Source of the DNA: SpSt-501 sp037481615
Lineage (GTDB): Bacteria > Desulfobacterota > Desulfobacteria > Desulfobacterales > SpSt-501
Assembly: GCA_037481615.1 (NCBI GenBank)
Contig: JBBFLI010000010.1
Direction: 5' to 3' (one strand)
DNA length: 64,000 bases
Positions 33,481-42,294 of the stretch are shown here, one piece after another (positions within the stretch are counted from its first letter, which is position 1; each line of letters begins with the position of its first letter). The notes under the pieces were generated by a model that saw only the letters and a list, made by a program, of their open reading frames with translations, did no database searches and was not told where the DNA came from. The position numbers and the translations under genes are program-made.

Positions 33481-34404
33481 TCAAGGGCTGCCGCGGCCCC
33501 GGCCGTGCCGGAGGGCCGCGCGGCCGAGGGCCTCGATGCGGGTCGCCGCCTGGAAGACGGCGTTCAGGCTGAAGGGCGGAAGCTCCTCCCCCGGTCGCTC
33601 GCGCAGCGAGGAGAGCAGCTGCGCCTGAGCCTCCGCGAAGCCGAGGCGCCGGCAGGCGAGCGAGGCGGCGGACTCGGCCTCGAGATCGATCTGCCCGGCC
33701 GGCAGTTCGCCGCGGTCCGGAAACCCGGCCTCTTCATCCCCCCCCAGGTGGCCGCAGAAGAGGTGCGCGAGCTCGACGGCGAGCGCCGCCAGCCGCTCTT
33801 CCGGTGGAAGGGATTGCGGCAGGCGGACCAGGGCCCGCATGCGCGCCGGGGGGGCAGCGGCGCCCAGGCTGCGGCGGAGCGCCGGGGTCAGCCGGAGCGA
33901 GCGCTCGGCCGGGGAAGGGGGGGGCTCCGCGAGCGTCACGGCCACCCGCGCGGCGGCGAGCCGCCCCGCCAGGGCATCGAAGAATCGGGCCGCGCTCTTT
34001 TTGGCCCCGGAACCGGGCGACGGCCCGGCCGGGGACGGCGGCGGGCCGAGGGTGTCGGCGACGTCGAAGACGAAGACCACCGGGGACATCGGGGCGAGGA
34101 TCGCGATCGGGCGCGCCCCCGGGCGGATGCGGCGGCCGTGGCGGGTGATCCAGGCGCGGGCGGTGGCGACCTGGGTCGCCTGCGGGTTCTGGAGAAGGAT
34201 CAGAAAGGCGTTGAGCGGCGTGTAGCCGGGGAAACGGCAGAGGAAATCGAACAGCTCGAGCAGATCGCCCCCGCGCGACCAGCGGGCGGAGGCCCGCCAC
34301 AGCTCGTCGACCCCGCCGGCGGGCCCCTCCCAGCCGGCCTCGCGGGAATCCCCCCGGGCCTTTCCCGTCTCGTCGTCCGCGAAGAGGTGCAGCTGTTCGG
34401 TCAT
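33481..34404 (-). CDS. ArdC/IrrE-like protein with degenerate metallopeptidase motif
   Basis: 307 residues. The N-terminal ArdC-like ssDNA-binding domain (~30-125) reads 'FPGYTPLNAFLILLQNPQATQV', 'RAWITRHGRRIRPGARPIAILAP', 'VFVFDVADT'. The C-terminal IrrE/ImmA-type peptidase region has 'LAVELAHLFCGHLG' where HELAH...GH is expected, so the first zinc-ligand His is Val; 'EAESAASLACRRLG' supplies the third-ligand region. Such domains occur in antirestriction and stress regulators. With one ligand lost, this may be a non-catalytic sensor or DNA-binding relative. Confidence 0.75.
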   Translation of the reverse strand: MTEQLHLFADDETGKARGDSREAGWEGPAGGVDELWRASARWSRGGDLLELFDFLCRFPGYTPLNAFLILLQNPQATQVATARAWITRHGRRIRPGARPIAILAPMSPVVFVFDVADTLGPPPSPAGPSPGSGAKKSAARFFDALAGRLAAARVAVTLAEPPPSPAERSLRLTPALRRSLGAAAPPARMRALVRLPQSLPPEERLAALAVELAHLFCGHLGGDEEAGFPDRGELPAGQIDLEAESAASLACRRLGFAEAQAQLLSSLRERPGEELPPFSLNAVFQAATRIEALGRAALRHGRGRGSP

Positions 34405-34491
34405 CGGGCCTGTTTCCGCAGGGCTCCCCCGGCGTCGGGGCGGGGGCAGTGTAGGCGGAGGGGAACGCCGCCGTCAAGACGGCCGGCCGGT

Positions 34492-34520
34492 TTGACAAGC
34501 CCCGGGCCGATGCGCAACAT
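34492..34520 (+). promoter_or_regulatory. Possible sigma-70 promoter of ferritin
   Basis: A perfect -35 box TTGACA (34492-34497) is followed after 17 bases by CAACAT (34515-34520), a weak -10. This lies about 70 bases before the ferritin ATG in the only gap upstream. No obvious Fur box was seen. Confidence 0.4.
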
Positions 34521-34593
34521 CCGGCGTTGCGACGAATCCCCCGAATGTGCGGTACGCCGCCGGGCGGCCGGGTTTGAAGAAAGGAGATGCGCC

Positions 34594-35130
34594 ATGATCG
34601 GAAAGAAGCTGAACGACGCCCTGAACGAGCAGATCAAGAACGAACTGGAGTCCTCGTATCTCTACCTCGCCATGGCCGGTTACTTCGAGTCGCTCTCCCT
34701 CGAGGGGATGGCCAACTGGATGCGCGCTCAGGCTCACGAGGAGATGACGCACGCGATGAAGTTCTTCAACCACGTGCTGGAGCGCGGCGGAAAGGTCGAG
34801 CTGAAGGATCTCAAGCTCCTCAAGTCCGGCTGGAAGTCGCCCCTCGAGGCCTTCCGCGACGCCCACCAGCACGAGCAGTTCATCAGCAGCCGGATCGACG
34901 CCCTCATCGCGCTCGCCCGCAAGGAGCAGGAATTCGCCAGCGAGCCGCTGCTCGCCTGGTTCGTGAACGAGCAGGTCGAGGAGGAGGCGAACGCGGGGCG
35001 GATCGCCGAGCGGCTCGGCATGGTGGGGACCGACAAGCCGGGGCTGCTGATGATCGATCGGGAACTCGGGGCGCGGCCCTTCCCCGCGGCGAGCCCCTTC
35101 AACCCCCAGGCCGCCGCGGCGGCGCAGTGA
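34594..35130 (+). CDS. ftnA: Bacterial non-haem ferritin
   Basis: 178 residues. Four-helix ferritin with ferroxidase ligands in 'NELESSYLYLAMAGYFES' (E and Y of helix A), 'AQAHEEMTHAMKFFNHV' (ExxH of helix B) and 'EQVEEEANAGRI' (helix C/D Glu). It stores iron as ferric mineral in the cytoplasm after ferroxidase oxidation. The short Ala/Gln-rich C-terminal tail is normal. The ATG has AAGGAG seven bases upstream. It is monocistronic, convergent on the gene at 35179. Confidence 0.93.
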   Translation: MIGKKLNDALNEQIKNELESSYLYLAMAGYFESLSLEGMANWMRAQAHEEMTHAMKFFNHVLERGGKVELKDLKLLKSGWKSPLEAFRDAHQHEQFISSRIDALIALARKEQEFASEPLLAWFVNEQVEEEANAGRIAERLGMVGTDKPGLLMIDRELGARPFPAASPFNPQAAAAAQ

Positions 35131-35178
35131 CCCGCAGCGGGTTGGGGACGTCCGCTCGGGCCCCGCGGCCGGCGCGCC

Positions 35179-35565
35179 TCAGGGGATGATGATGCGCGAG
35201 CCGGGGGTTTCGATCCGCGGCCCGGCTTGCTCTTCCTTCAGCTTTTTCAGCTCTGCGGAGAGCCGGCGCAGGCCGGCCTCGATCGCCTCCGGGAAGCGCT
35301 TCACGGCCTGCGCGAGTTCCCGGGCCGGGATCGGCGCCTGGATGGGAAGCGGGCCGTGCGGGGTCTCGAGGTGGGTTTCCCCGATGAAGATCGGCTTGCG
35401 GCTCTTGTCGGGCAGGCCTTCCGGGGTGACCGGGGTCAGGCGCTTGACGATCCCGACCTTGAGATCGGTGAAGGTTTCCTCGAGGTAGAGGTTGCCCCGG
35501 TCCAGGGCGAGCTCCGGGCCGGGGGGGTCGGGGTTGGGACGATCTCCTGCGGGGGCGTCTTCCAT
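35179..35565 (-). CDS. Hypothetical cytosolic protein
   Basis: 128 residues, no signal or membrane segment. Readable blocks are 'GNLYLEETFTDLKVGIVKRLTPVTPEG', 'FIGETHLETPHGPLPIQAPIPA' and a charged helix 'LRRLSAELKKLKEEQ'. I recall related proteins in deltaproteobacteria but not a function. The ATG at 35565 has GAGG at 7 bases. An upstream in-frame extension to 35640 has no ribosome site. Confidence 0.65.
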   Translation of the reverse strand: MEDAPAGDRPNPDPPGPELALDRGNLYLEETFTDLKVGIVKRLTPVTPEGLPDKSRKPIFIGETHLETPHGPLPIQAPIPARELAQAVKRFPEAIEAGLRRLSAELKKLKEEQAGPRIETPGSRIIIP

Positions 35566-35711
35566 GGTGTTGCCTCGGCTTGCGCGATGGGATAAAAGCT
35601 TCGTCCTCGTCTCCCTAACAGAATCGGGGCCGCCTGGCAAACGGCCCGGAATCCACTTTTCGCCCTCCCCGGCGCAACGGGGGGGAAATCATCCCGCCAG
35701 GAGGTGCGGCA

Positions 35712-35906
35712 ATGGCCAAGCGTGTGGTGCTCGACAGCGACGAGTGCGTGGGTTGTCAGACGTGCGTGGAACTCTGCCCGGAGGTCTTCTCCTTCAACGA
35801 CTCCACGGAGAAGGCGGAGGTGATCAAGCCCGAGGGCGGCCCCGAGGATTGCATCGAGGAGGCGATCAGCTCCTGCCCCGTCGAGTGCATCAAGTGGGAG
35901 GAGTGA
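35712..35906 (+). CDS. [4Fe-4S] ferredoxin, Desulfovibrio type
   Basis: 64 residues. The cluster ligands are in 'DECVGCQTCVELCP' (C-x2-C-x2-C) with the fourth Cys in 'SSCPVECIKW' near the C-terminus, as in monocluster Desulfovibrio ferredoxin I. Three extra Cys (in 'VELCP', 'EDCIEE' and 'VECI') are present but do not make a complete second motif. It is a small acidic cytoplasmic electron carrier. GGAGG precedes the ATG. Its last 17 bases overlap the convergent transporter gene. Confidence 0.92.
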   Translation: MAKRVVLDSDECVGCQTCVELCPEVFSFNDSTEKAEVIKPEGGPEDCIEEAISSCPVECIKWEE

Positions 35907-37236
35907 TCGGGGGCTGACCCGGATCGGGGCGCCGGCCGCCGCGGAGCGCGGCGTGCATCGTCGCCGCCGAGGCGAGGCTCCCGGCGGTGAGGCCGAGCGC
36001 CCCGATCAGGCTGCCCGGGATTTCCAGGGCCAGGGCGAGGGCCCCGGTCGCCGAGGCGGCGCAAAGCAGCACGGCGTGGCCGAAGAGGACGACCCGCGGC
36101 CTTTTCAGCGCCGCCGCGAGCCCCTCGCCGCGGGCGCGCAGCGCGACCGCCAGCGGGAAGAAGACGAAAAGCCCCGCCGTGCGGCGGATCCAGGGAAGGT
36201 CGACCGGGTCCAGGTTCTGGAGCGTCACGTAGTAGAGACGGTCGAGCCCCGGGAGCAGGAAGGCGAGCGGCAGGATCCCCAGCGCCGCCCCGGCGACCCA
36301 GGCGAAGCGCAGCGTGCGGGCGCGGTTTGCCTCGACGGGCGCGAAGGCGAGTACGAGCGTCTGGATGCGGGTCGCGCTGAAGGCGACGGGGCTCGCCAGT
36401 CCCAGGGCGAGGTAGTAGACCGGCAGCATGCGCTCGGGTTCCGGGGCGCGGGCGAGGATCGCGGCCACGACCACGGCGGCGAAGGTGAGAAAATAGCCGC
36501 CGAAGGTGAGCGGCAGGCTGAACTCGAAGATCTCGCGCAGCCGCGGCGGAGGGCCTGCAAGGGCGGGCTGGCGCGCGAGAAACGGGCGCGCCATGGACCG
36601 CGAGACCAGGGCCTCGAGGGCGACCGGAAGGGTGAGGGCCACCACCGCCCAGACCGGCCCGACCCAGCCGGCGAGGCAGAAGAGGGGGGTGAGTGCCGCG
36701 GTCAGCACGACGCGGCCGATGGTCGCCAGGCTCGCCAGGCCCGAGGCCTGAAAAGTGTACATGGCGACGAAATAGGGGATCCGGCTGAAGAAGAGGATCT
36801 GGAGCGGGATCCCGGCCAGAAGACTCCGGCGCGCCGGGGCGGCGATCGCCGGGGGGAGCCCGATCAGCCGCTCGAAGACGAGGTTCGCGACCGGCTCGAG
36901 GCAGATCAGGGCCTGCAGCGCCGAGGCGCAGAAGCCGGCCGCGAGCGAAACGCGGTAGAACTGGCGGTAGCCCTCGCGGCTGCGCGCGAAGACCATCCCC
37001 GTGGGCACCAGGCTGATCGCGAACATCCCCAGGAAAAAGAGGACCGTGTTCGCCTGCGCCAGACCCGCCAGATCGAGCGGGCCCCCCGGTCCGCGCGCGG
37101 CCACCATGGCGACGAGAGGGTAGCACAGCGACTGCGAGGCCGCCTGCAGGGCGAGCGGCAGAAAGAACCGCGCGAGGCGCCCGTAGCCGGGCGGAGCGGG
37201 TGGGGAAGAGACCTCGGTGCAGCCCCCGTCGTTCAT
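35890..37236 (-). CDS. MATE-like polytopic membrane protein
   Basis: 448 residues with about 11-12 hydrophobic helices in two halves. 'FFLPLALQAASQSLCYPLVAM' opens half one and 'IFEFSLPLTFGGYFLTF' opens half two, the usual MATE/MOP pseudo-repeat. Sequence similarity to drug/sodium antiporters is weak; an ANKH-like or flippase-type MOP member is possible. The start overlaps the murB stop (ATGA), so it is translated with murB and might act on envelope precursors (inference). Confidence 0.7.
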   Translation of the reverse strand: MNDGGCTEVSSPPAPPGYGRLARFFLPLALQAASQSLCYPLVAMVAARGPGGPLDLAGLAQANTVLFFLGMFAISLVPTGMVFARSREGYRQFYRVSLAAGFCASALQALICLEPVANLVFERLIGLPPAIAAPARRSLLAGIPLQILFFSRIPYFVAMYTFQASGLASLATIGRVVLTAALTPLFCLAGWVGPVWAVVALTLPVALEALVSRSMARPFLARQPALAGPPPRLREIFEFSLPLTFGGYFLTFAAVVVAAILARAPEPERMLPVYYLALGLASPVAFSATRIQTLVLAFAPVEANRARTLRFAWVAGAALGILPLAFLLPGLDRLYYVTLQNLDPVDLPWIRRTAGLFVFFPLAVALRARGEGLAAALKRPRVVLFGHAVLLCAASATGALALALEIPGSLIGALGLTAGSLASAATMHAALRGGRRPDPGQPPITPPT

Positions 37237-38174
37237 GGAGTTTCGTCGAAGTCCCCCACGAGGCGGACCTCGCGCTCGAGGCGCACCCCGAAGCGCTCGA
37301 AGACCCGCTCCTCGATGCGGCGGATCAGGCGGTAGACGTCCGAGGCCGTCGCGCCCCCGCGGTTCACGATGAACCCGGCGTGCTTCGGGCTGACCTGGGC
37401 GCCGCCCACGCGCTCGCCCTTGAGACCCGCCTCCTCGATCAGGGCGCCGGCGTAGTAGCCGGCGGGCCGCTTGAAGACGCTGCCGCAGGAGGGGAACTCG
37501 AGCGGCTGACGGCGGGCCCGCATCTCGAGGACTTCCGCGACCCGGCGCCGGAGGAGGTCGCAAGGGCCCGGCTCGAGGCGCAGGCGGGCCGCGGCGATGA
37601 GGATCCCCTCCAGCCCCGGGCTCGCCCGGTAGCCGAAGGAGAGCCGGCTGCGGCCGGCCTCGAAGGGCTCCCCCTCGAGGGTGAACCCCCGGACGGCGAC
37701 CACGAGGTCGGCGATTTCGCGCCCGAAGGCCCCGGCGTTCATCTGCAACGCGCCCCCCACCCCTCCGGGGATGCCGGCCAGGGGCTCGAGCCCGGCGAGA
37801 CCGCGCTCCGCCGCGGCGAGCACGAGTCGGTGCAGGGCGCAGCCCGCCTGGGCTTCGACTTCGAGGCCTGCAAAATGCATCCCGCCGACGGCTTCGCCCA
37901 CATGGAGCGTGACCCCCGGCCAGCCGCGGTCGGAAACGAGGACGTTGCTCCCGCGGCCGAGGACGAAGAGGGGCAGGCCCGCTTCCCTGACCGCGCGCAG
38001 GATCGGCGGGAGGTCCGTTTCCCGCTGCGGGGCGACCCACAGGGCGGTCGGGCCGCCGATCCCGTAGGAGGTGTGGGGGGCGAGCGGGTAGTCGGCGCGG
38101 ATTTCGGCCCGCGTGCGCTCCCGCAGGAGGGCCGCCACTGCGGCGAGGTCGCGGGCGGAGGCAGACGCGTGCAT
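37233..38174 (-). CDS. murB: UDP-N-acetylenolpyruvoylglucosamine reductase MurB
   Basis: 313 residues. The FAD-binding region has 'HTSYGIGGPTALWV', 'VLGRGSNVLVSD' and 'GIPGGVGGALQMNAGAFG'. The catalytic Ser is in 'FPSCGSVFKRP' and the C-terminal Glu in 'LEREVRLVGDF'. It reduces enolpyruvyl-UDP-GlcNAc to UDP-MurNAc in peptidoglycan precursor synthesis. The ATG at 38174 has AGAGG at 7 bases and is preferred to an in-frame GTG at 38192. It lies apart from the usual mur/fts cluster. Confidence 0.95.
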   Translation of the reverse strand: MHASASARDLAAVAALLRERTRAEIRADYPLAPHTSYGIGGPTALWVAPQRETDLPPILRAVREAGLPLFVLGRGSNVLVSDRGWPGVTLHVGEAVGGMHFAGLEVEAQAGCALHRLVLAAAERGLAGLEPLAGIPGGVGGALQMNAGAFGREIADLVVAVRGFTLEGEPFEAGRSRLSFGYRASPGLEGILIAAARLRLEPGPCDLLRRRVAEVLEMRARRQPLEFPSCGSVFKRPAGYYAGALIEEAGLKGERVGGAQVSPKHAGFIVNRGGATASDVYRLIRRIEERVFERFGVRLEREVRLVGDFDETP

Positions 38175-38251
38175 CAGCGGGCCTCTAACCACAGAACCTG
38201 CAGGAAATCAATCGGCGCAAGAGGCGTCGGGATCGGAAACGGAGAGGGGTC

Positions 38252-38437
38252 ATGGAAACGCTGATCGCCGCCGGGGGGGCGTTCGCCGCCTTTCTCTTTC
38301 TCTTCTTCGCCCTTTGGGTGCTGCGCCGTCCCGAGCGGCGCACCCGGCGCCCGGGCGGCTGTGCGCGCTGCACCTGCGGGGGGGGGGACTCGCCTGCGGG
38401 GGAAGCGCCGCGCTGCCGGGAGGCGGGGGGGCGCTGA
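38252..38437 (+). CDS. Small Cys-rich membrane protein
   Basis: 61 residues. One N-terminal membrane helix ('AAGGAFAAFLFLFFALWVL') is followed by a basic stop-transfer 'RRPERRTRR' and a cytoplasmic tail with 'CARCTCGGG' and a fourth Cys. It resembles in layout the short FeoB-associated Cys-rich proteins but has no feo genes beside it. GGAGAGGGG precedes the ATG. It is divergent from murB and convergent with the gene at 38452. Confidence 0.55.
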   Translation: METLIAAGGAFAAFLFLFFALWVLRRPERRTRRPGGCARCTCGGGDSPAGEAPRCREAGGR

Positions 38438-38451
38438 AATGCGCCCGGGAG

Positions 38452-39204
38452 TCAGCGGCCGGCTGCGGCTCCCCCGGCGGGGTGTCCCCCTTCCAGAAGG
38501 GGAGGGATCTGCGACCAGTCGCTGACCCGCTCGACGCCCCGCTCCTTTTCGAAGCCGATCCGTTTCGCCCCCGTTCCCCGCGCCGCGGCGGTCACCTCGC
38601 CGGAGCCGATCACCGCCGCGATCGGGATGCCGAGCTCGCTCAGCCGCTGCAGGGTGGCCTTGCCGCGCCAGGCGAGGGCGACGGCGCGGGTGAGGCCGTC
38701 CTGCTCGATCCGCCGCCGGGCGATCTCCCGGCCGAAGAGACGGGTGACGAAGGCGAGCCCGAAGCCCTGTTCGATCCGCTGCAGGGCCGAACGGCAGGCT
38801 TCGCTCTCCTCGGGCCGGAGCACCGTCTTGAGCACGGATTCCATCTCGATCACCACGAGCGGCTCGCCGGGGGCGAGCACCAGGAGCCTCCCCGAGGCCT
38901 CTTCCTTTCCCGCCCGGGCCGCGACCTCCATCCGCCCCGGGGCCTCCGGCTGGAAGCGGAAGTAGCCGAAGCCGTCCCCTCCGGTCAGGATCTCGACCGG
39001 TGCTTCCCCGGCGATCGTCAGCGTCACCCGTTTACCGCCTTCGGCGGCGAAGAGGGCCGAGGTGCGCACGGCGAGCGTCACCGGGCGTCCGGCGACGGCC
39101 ACGGCGTCCGCGACTTCGAGGCCCGCCGGGGCCGGGGCCGCGGCGAAGAGCAGGCCGAGCAGCACGCCGAGCGGGATCCCGATCCGGGACAGGGTTGCGG
39201 TCAT
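38452..39204 (-). CDS. Exported protein with degenerate HAD-like domain
   Basis: 250 residues with a signal peptide ('GIPLGVLLGLLFAAAPAPAG') and a beta-rich N-terminal part (~25-110). The C-terminal part keeps a HAD phosphatase outline: 'LVVIEMESVLK' where DxDGTL is expected, 'GFGLAFVTRL' as motif II, a basic 'LAWRGKATLQRLSELGIPIAAVIGS' and 'GAKRIGFEKERGVERVSDWSQI'. Both nucleophile-loop aspartates are replaced, so it is probably not catalytic. The ATG at 39204 has GGGAGGAG. The HAD assignment is inference from pattern only. Confidence 0.6.
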   Translation of the reverse strand: MTATLSRIGIPLGVLLGLLFAAAPAPAGLEVADAVAVAGRPVTLAVRTSALFAAEGGKRVTLTIAGEAPVEILTGGDGFGYFRFQPEAPGRMEVAARAGKEEASGRLLVLAPGEPLVVIEMESVLKTVLRPEESEACRSALQRIEQGFGLAFVTRLFGREIARRRIEQDGLTRAVALAWRGKATLQRLSELGIPIAAVIGSGEVTAAARGTGAKRIGFEKERGVERVSDWSQIPPLLEGGHPAGGAAAGR

Positions 39205-39360
39205 GGGGGGCTCCTCCCGGGGGTGGGGGGGATTCTGCCTGCCGGGCATCGCGGTGTCAAACGGCGGGGGGGCCGCGGCACCTTGTCACCCCGGCGGCAC
39301 TTCGAGTAGCATGGGCGCGCGCCGGGGGAAAGGACGGGCCGGCGCGGAGAAGACGAACCC

Positions 39361-40257
39361 ATGAGCTTCAGCCCTCTGCGATCCCGCGGTTCCCTCTCCG
39401 GCGTCCTTTTCGCCGCCGTGCTGGCGGCGCTCGGGGTTTCCGAGTTCCGGCTGCACTGGGTCGAGAGCCTTCTCGGCGCCTACCTCGCTTCGACCAACGC
39501 CGAGCGGCCCGAGTCGGGGATGATCTGGGAGCAGGGGCGCCGCACCCAGTCGGCGCTTTCGGTCGTGGAACAGATGGCGGGCGACCGCGAGGCGCAGCAG
39601 CGCCGGGCCCGCAACGCCGGCAGCTTGGGGGAGGTGCTCGCGGTGCTCGCCCCCGGCCAGGCGGTCATGCTCTCCGCGGAGCATTTCCGCGAGCTCTACC
39701 AGAGGCTGCCGCCGGCGCTCGCCCAGGAGCTCATCTCGCCCTTCGAGCTCCTGCGGCTCGCCGGCGAGGGGCGCTGGAGCCGCACCTATCTCGAGCGCTC
39801 CTCCGACGGGCTGATGATCTATCTGCTCGAGCCCGGAAACCAGGTGCTCCGGCAGTTCCGCCTCTCCGATGCGCCGCTCGCCCTGGTGGCGCGACGGAGC
39901 GAAGGGGTGGAGCAGACGCTCGAGCACAACCCCGCCTTTCGGGGCCGGATCTATGCCGCCGAGCGTTTCTTCGCCGTGCTCGCCGAGATGGGCGATGAGG
40001 AGCGCCGCGGCGTCCTCCCCCAGCCGGAGCGGCTGCTCGGCGTGGCCGCGCAGATCGTGCGCGTGGGCGTCTCCGACGAGGCGCTGGGAGGGTTCGTGGA
40101 ACTCGGCTTCGAGATCCGCACCCCCTCCGGCCCCCGCGTGCTTTCGCTGCAGGGTCAGGACTGGGCGGTCTGGCGGCTGCGTGCGCGCATGGAAGGGCGG
40201 CGGGAGGGGGGGGCGGCCGCGCCCCTGCTTTCGCCTGCCGATTCGAGGGGGCCATGA
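39361..40257 (+). CDS. Hypothetical membrane-anchored envelope protein upstream of PBP1A
   Basis: 298 residues. An N-terminal hydrophobic segment ('LSGVLFAAVLAALGVSEF') suggests anchoring with the rest periplasmic. The body is helical and charged ('MIWEQGRRTQSALSVVEQMAGDREA', 'FRELYQRLPPALAQELIS'). No family is recognised. Its stop overlaps the PBP1A start (ATGA), so it is translationally coupled and may be an accessory of that synthase. Confidence 0.7.
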   Translation: MSFSPLRSRGSLSGVLFAAVLAALGVSEFRLHWVESLLGAYLASTNAERPESGMIWEQGRRTQSALSVVEQMAGDREAQQRRARNAGSLGEVLAVLAPGQAVMLSAEHFRELYQRLPPALAQELISPFELLRLAGEGRWSRTYLERSSDGLMIYLLEPGNQVLRQFRLSDAPLALVARRSEGVEQTLEHNPAFRGRIYAAERFFAVLAEMGDEERRGVLPQPERLLGVAAQIVRVGVSDEALGGFVELGFEIRTPSGPRVLSLQGQDWAVWRLRARMEGRREGGAAAPLLSPADSRGP

Positions 40258-42284
40258 GGCGGACCCTGCGCCTGCTGCTCCATCTCGGGCTGCTCCTGGC
40301 CGGGGTCGTCGCCGCGGCCGGCTGGGTCTACGTTTTTCTCGTCCTGCGCGATCTGCCGCGCGTTCCCGAGCCCTTGAGCCGCATCATCGAGACGCCGGCG
40401 ACCGAGATCTACGCCGCCAGCGGCGAGCGCCTGCTCGTCTTGGGGGGGAGGGAACTCGTGCCCCTGCACCGCATCTCCCCCCATTTCCTCCAGGCCGTGA
40501 TCGCCGTGGAGGACCACCGTTTCTGGGAGCACCGCGGGATCGACAAGCTGCGCCTGGTCAAGGCCTTCTGGGTGAACCTCTTCGGCCGCGGCCGCCTCGA
40601 GGGGGCCTCGACGATCACCCAGCAGCTCGCCAAGAACCTCTTTTTCACCTTCCGCCGCACCTTCGAGCGCAAGTTCCGCGAGATGCTGGTCGCCCTGCAC
40701 ATCGAGGCGCGCTTCGGCAAGTCCGAGATCCTCGAGGCCTACGTGAATCAGATCGCCTTCGGGGTGGGGGCCCTGGGGATCGAACAGGCGGCGCGCTCGT
40801 TCTTCGGCAAACCCGCCTCCCAGCTCACGCTCGCCGAGGCCTCGCTCCTCGCCGGGCTGCCCAAGTCGCCCACACGCTACAATCCCTACCGTTCCTTCGA
40901 GCGGGCCAAGGAACGCCAGCGCACCGTGCTGCGCCGCATGGTCGCCACCGGTGCCATCACCGAGGCCCAGGCCGAGGAGGCCTTCCGCACCCCGCTCTCG
41001 CTCCGGCCGCGGTCCCGGGAAACCCCCGCCTCGGGCGGCTACTTCGTCGACTGGGTCCTGAAGGAGCTCGAGGATCGCTACGGCTCGGATGTCGTCCATC
41101 ACGCCGGGCTCAAGGTCTTCACCACCCTCGACGCCCGGATGCAGGCTTGTGCCGAGGAGGCGGTGGCCGCAGGGCTCGCCCGCCTCGACCCGCTGCTCAA
41201 GCCCCCGCCGGCCGCCGAGGGCGAAAGCCCCCCCCGGGTCCAGGCGGCGCTCGTGGCCGTCGAGGTGCACTCCGGGGCGGTGCGCGCGATGGTCGGCGGG
41301 CGGGATTACGCCGAGAGCGAATTCAACCGCGCCGTCCAGAACAACCGCCAGCCGGGATCGGGCTTCAAGCCCTTCGTCTACTACGCCGCCTTCGAAAAGG
41401 CGGGCCTGCACCCGGCCTCGGTCTTCGTCGATCAGCGGGTCTCCATCCCGATCCCGGGGCAGCCTTCCTGGACCCCGCGCAATTTCAGCGGCGAGTACGA
41501 GGGGCCGATGATCCTCAAGCGCGCTCTCGCCCAGAGCGTCAACTCCATCGCCGCCCAGCTCGCGCAACGCGTGGGGGCCCCCGCGATCATCGACGCCGCG
41601 CGGCGCTGCGGGATCAAGAGCCCGCTGACCGCGGTGCCCTCGATCGCGCTGGGGACCTCGGGGGTGAGCCCGCTCGAGATGGCCTCGGCTTTCGCCACCT
41701 TCGCCTCCGGGGGTACCCGCCATGAGCCTTTCGTGGTCCGCCGCGTCGAGGATTCGAGCGGCCGAGTTCTCGAGGAGCGTCTGATCGGCGGGCGCCGCAC
41801 GATCGACGCCGCGATCGCCTTCCAGGTGGTGGACATGATGCGGGCGGTGATCCGCGAGGGGACCGGCCGGGTGATCCTCCAGCTCGGCTTCCAGGCGCCG
41901 GCCGCCGGCAAGACCGGAACGACGGACGACCACCTCGACGCCTGGTTCACCGGGTTCACCCCCACCCTGAGCGCCAGCGTCTGGGTGGGCTACGACCGCG
42001 CCGCGCCCTTGCGCGACGTCCACGGGCGCGGCCTGACGGGCGGTCGCGCCGCCGCCCCCCTCTGGGCGGAATTCATGAAACGGGCGACCGAGGACGAGCC
42101 CCGGCGCGAGTTTCCGATCCCGCCCGACATCCGCTTCGTGACCGTCGCCCCCACGACCGGTGAGCCCCCGGCGCCGTGGGGCGGCCGGGGGATGGAAGTC
42201 GCCCTGCGGCCCGGCCAGGCGTCCTTCCTTGCCCCGCGGGGGGAAGACCCGACCACGGTCGTGCCCCTCGGGGCCGGGCCGTGA
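40254..42284 (+). CDS. Class A penicillin-binding protein (PBP1A-type)
   Basis: 676 residues. One N-terminal membrane helix precedes the GT51 glycosyltransferase with 'AVEDHRFWEHRGID', 'EGASTITQQLAKNLFF', 'RKFREM' and 'KSEILEAYVNQIAFG'. The transpeptidase domain has 'GSGFKPF' (SxxK Ser/Lys), 'AQSVNSIA' (SxN) and 'AAGKTGTTDD' (KTG). It polymerises and cross-links peptidoglycan. At 676 residues it is on the short side of class A PBPs, with no OB/ODD insert. The next gene (SPOR) follows after 10 bases. Confidence 0.95.
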   Translation: MRRTLRLLLHLGLLLAGVVAAAGWVYVFLVLRDLPRVPEPLSRIIETPATEIYAASGERLLVLGGRELVPLHRISPHFLQAVIAVEDHRFWEHRGIDKLRLVKAFWVNLFGRGRLEGASTITQQLAKNLFFTFRRTFERKFREMLVALHIEARFGKSEILEAYVNQIAFGVGALGIEQAARSFFGKPASQLTLAEASLLAGLPKSPTRYNPYRSFERAKERQRTVLRRMVATGAITEAQAEEAFRTPLSLRPRSRETPASGGYFVDWVLKELEDRYGSDVVHHAGLKVFTTLDARMQACAEEAVAAGLARLDPLLKPPPAAEGESPPRVQAALVAVEVHSGAVRAMVGGRDYAESEFNRAVQNNRQPGSGFKPFVYYAAFEKAGLHPASVFVDQRVSIPIPGQPSWTPRNFSGEYEGPMILKRALAQSVNSIAAQLAQRVGAPAIIDAARRCGIKSPLTAVPSIALGTSGVSPLEMASAFATFASGGTRHEPFVVRRVEDSSGRVLEERLIGGRRTIDAAIAFQVVDMMRAVIREGTGRVILQLGFQAPAAGKTGTTDDHLDAWFTGFTPTLSASVWVGYDRAAPLRDVHGRGLTGGRAAAPLWAEFMKRATEDEPRREFPIPPDIRFVTVAPTTGEPPAPWGGRGMEVALRPGQASFLAPRGEDPTTVVPLGAGP

Positions 42285-42294
42285 GGGGGACGCC

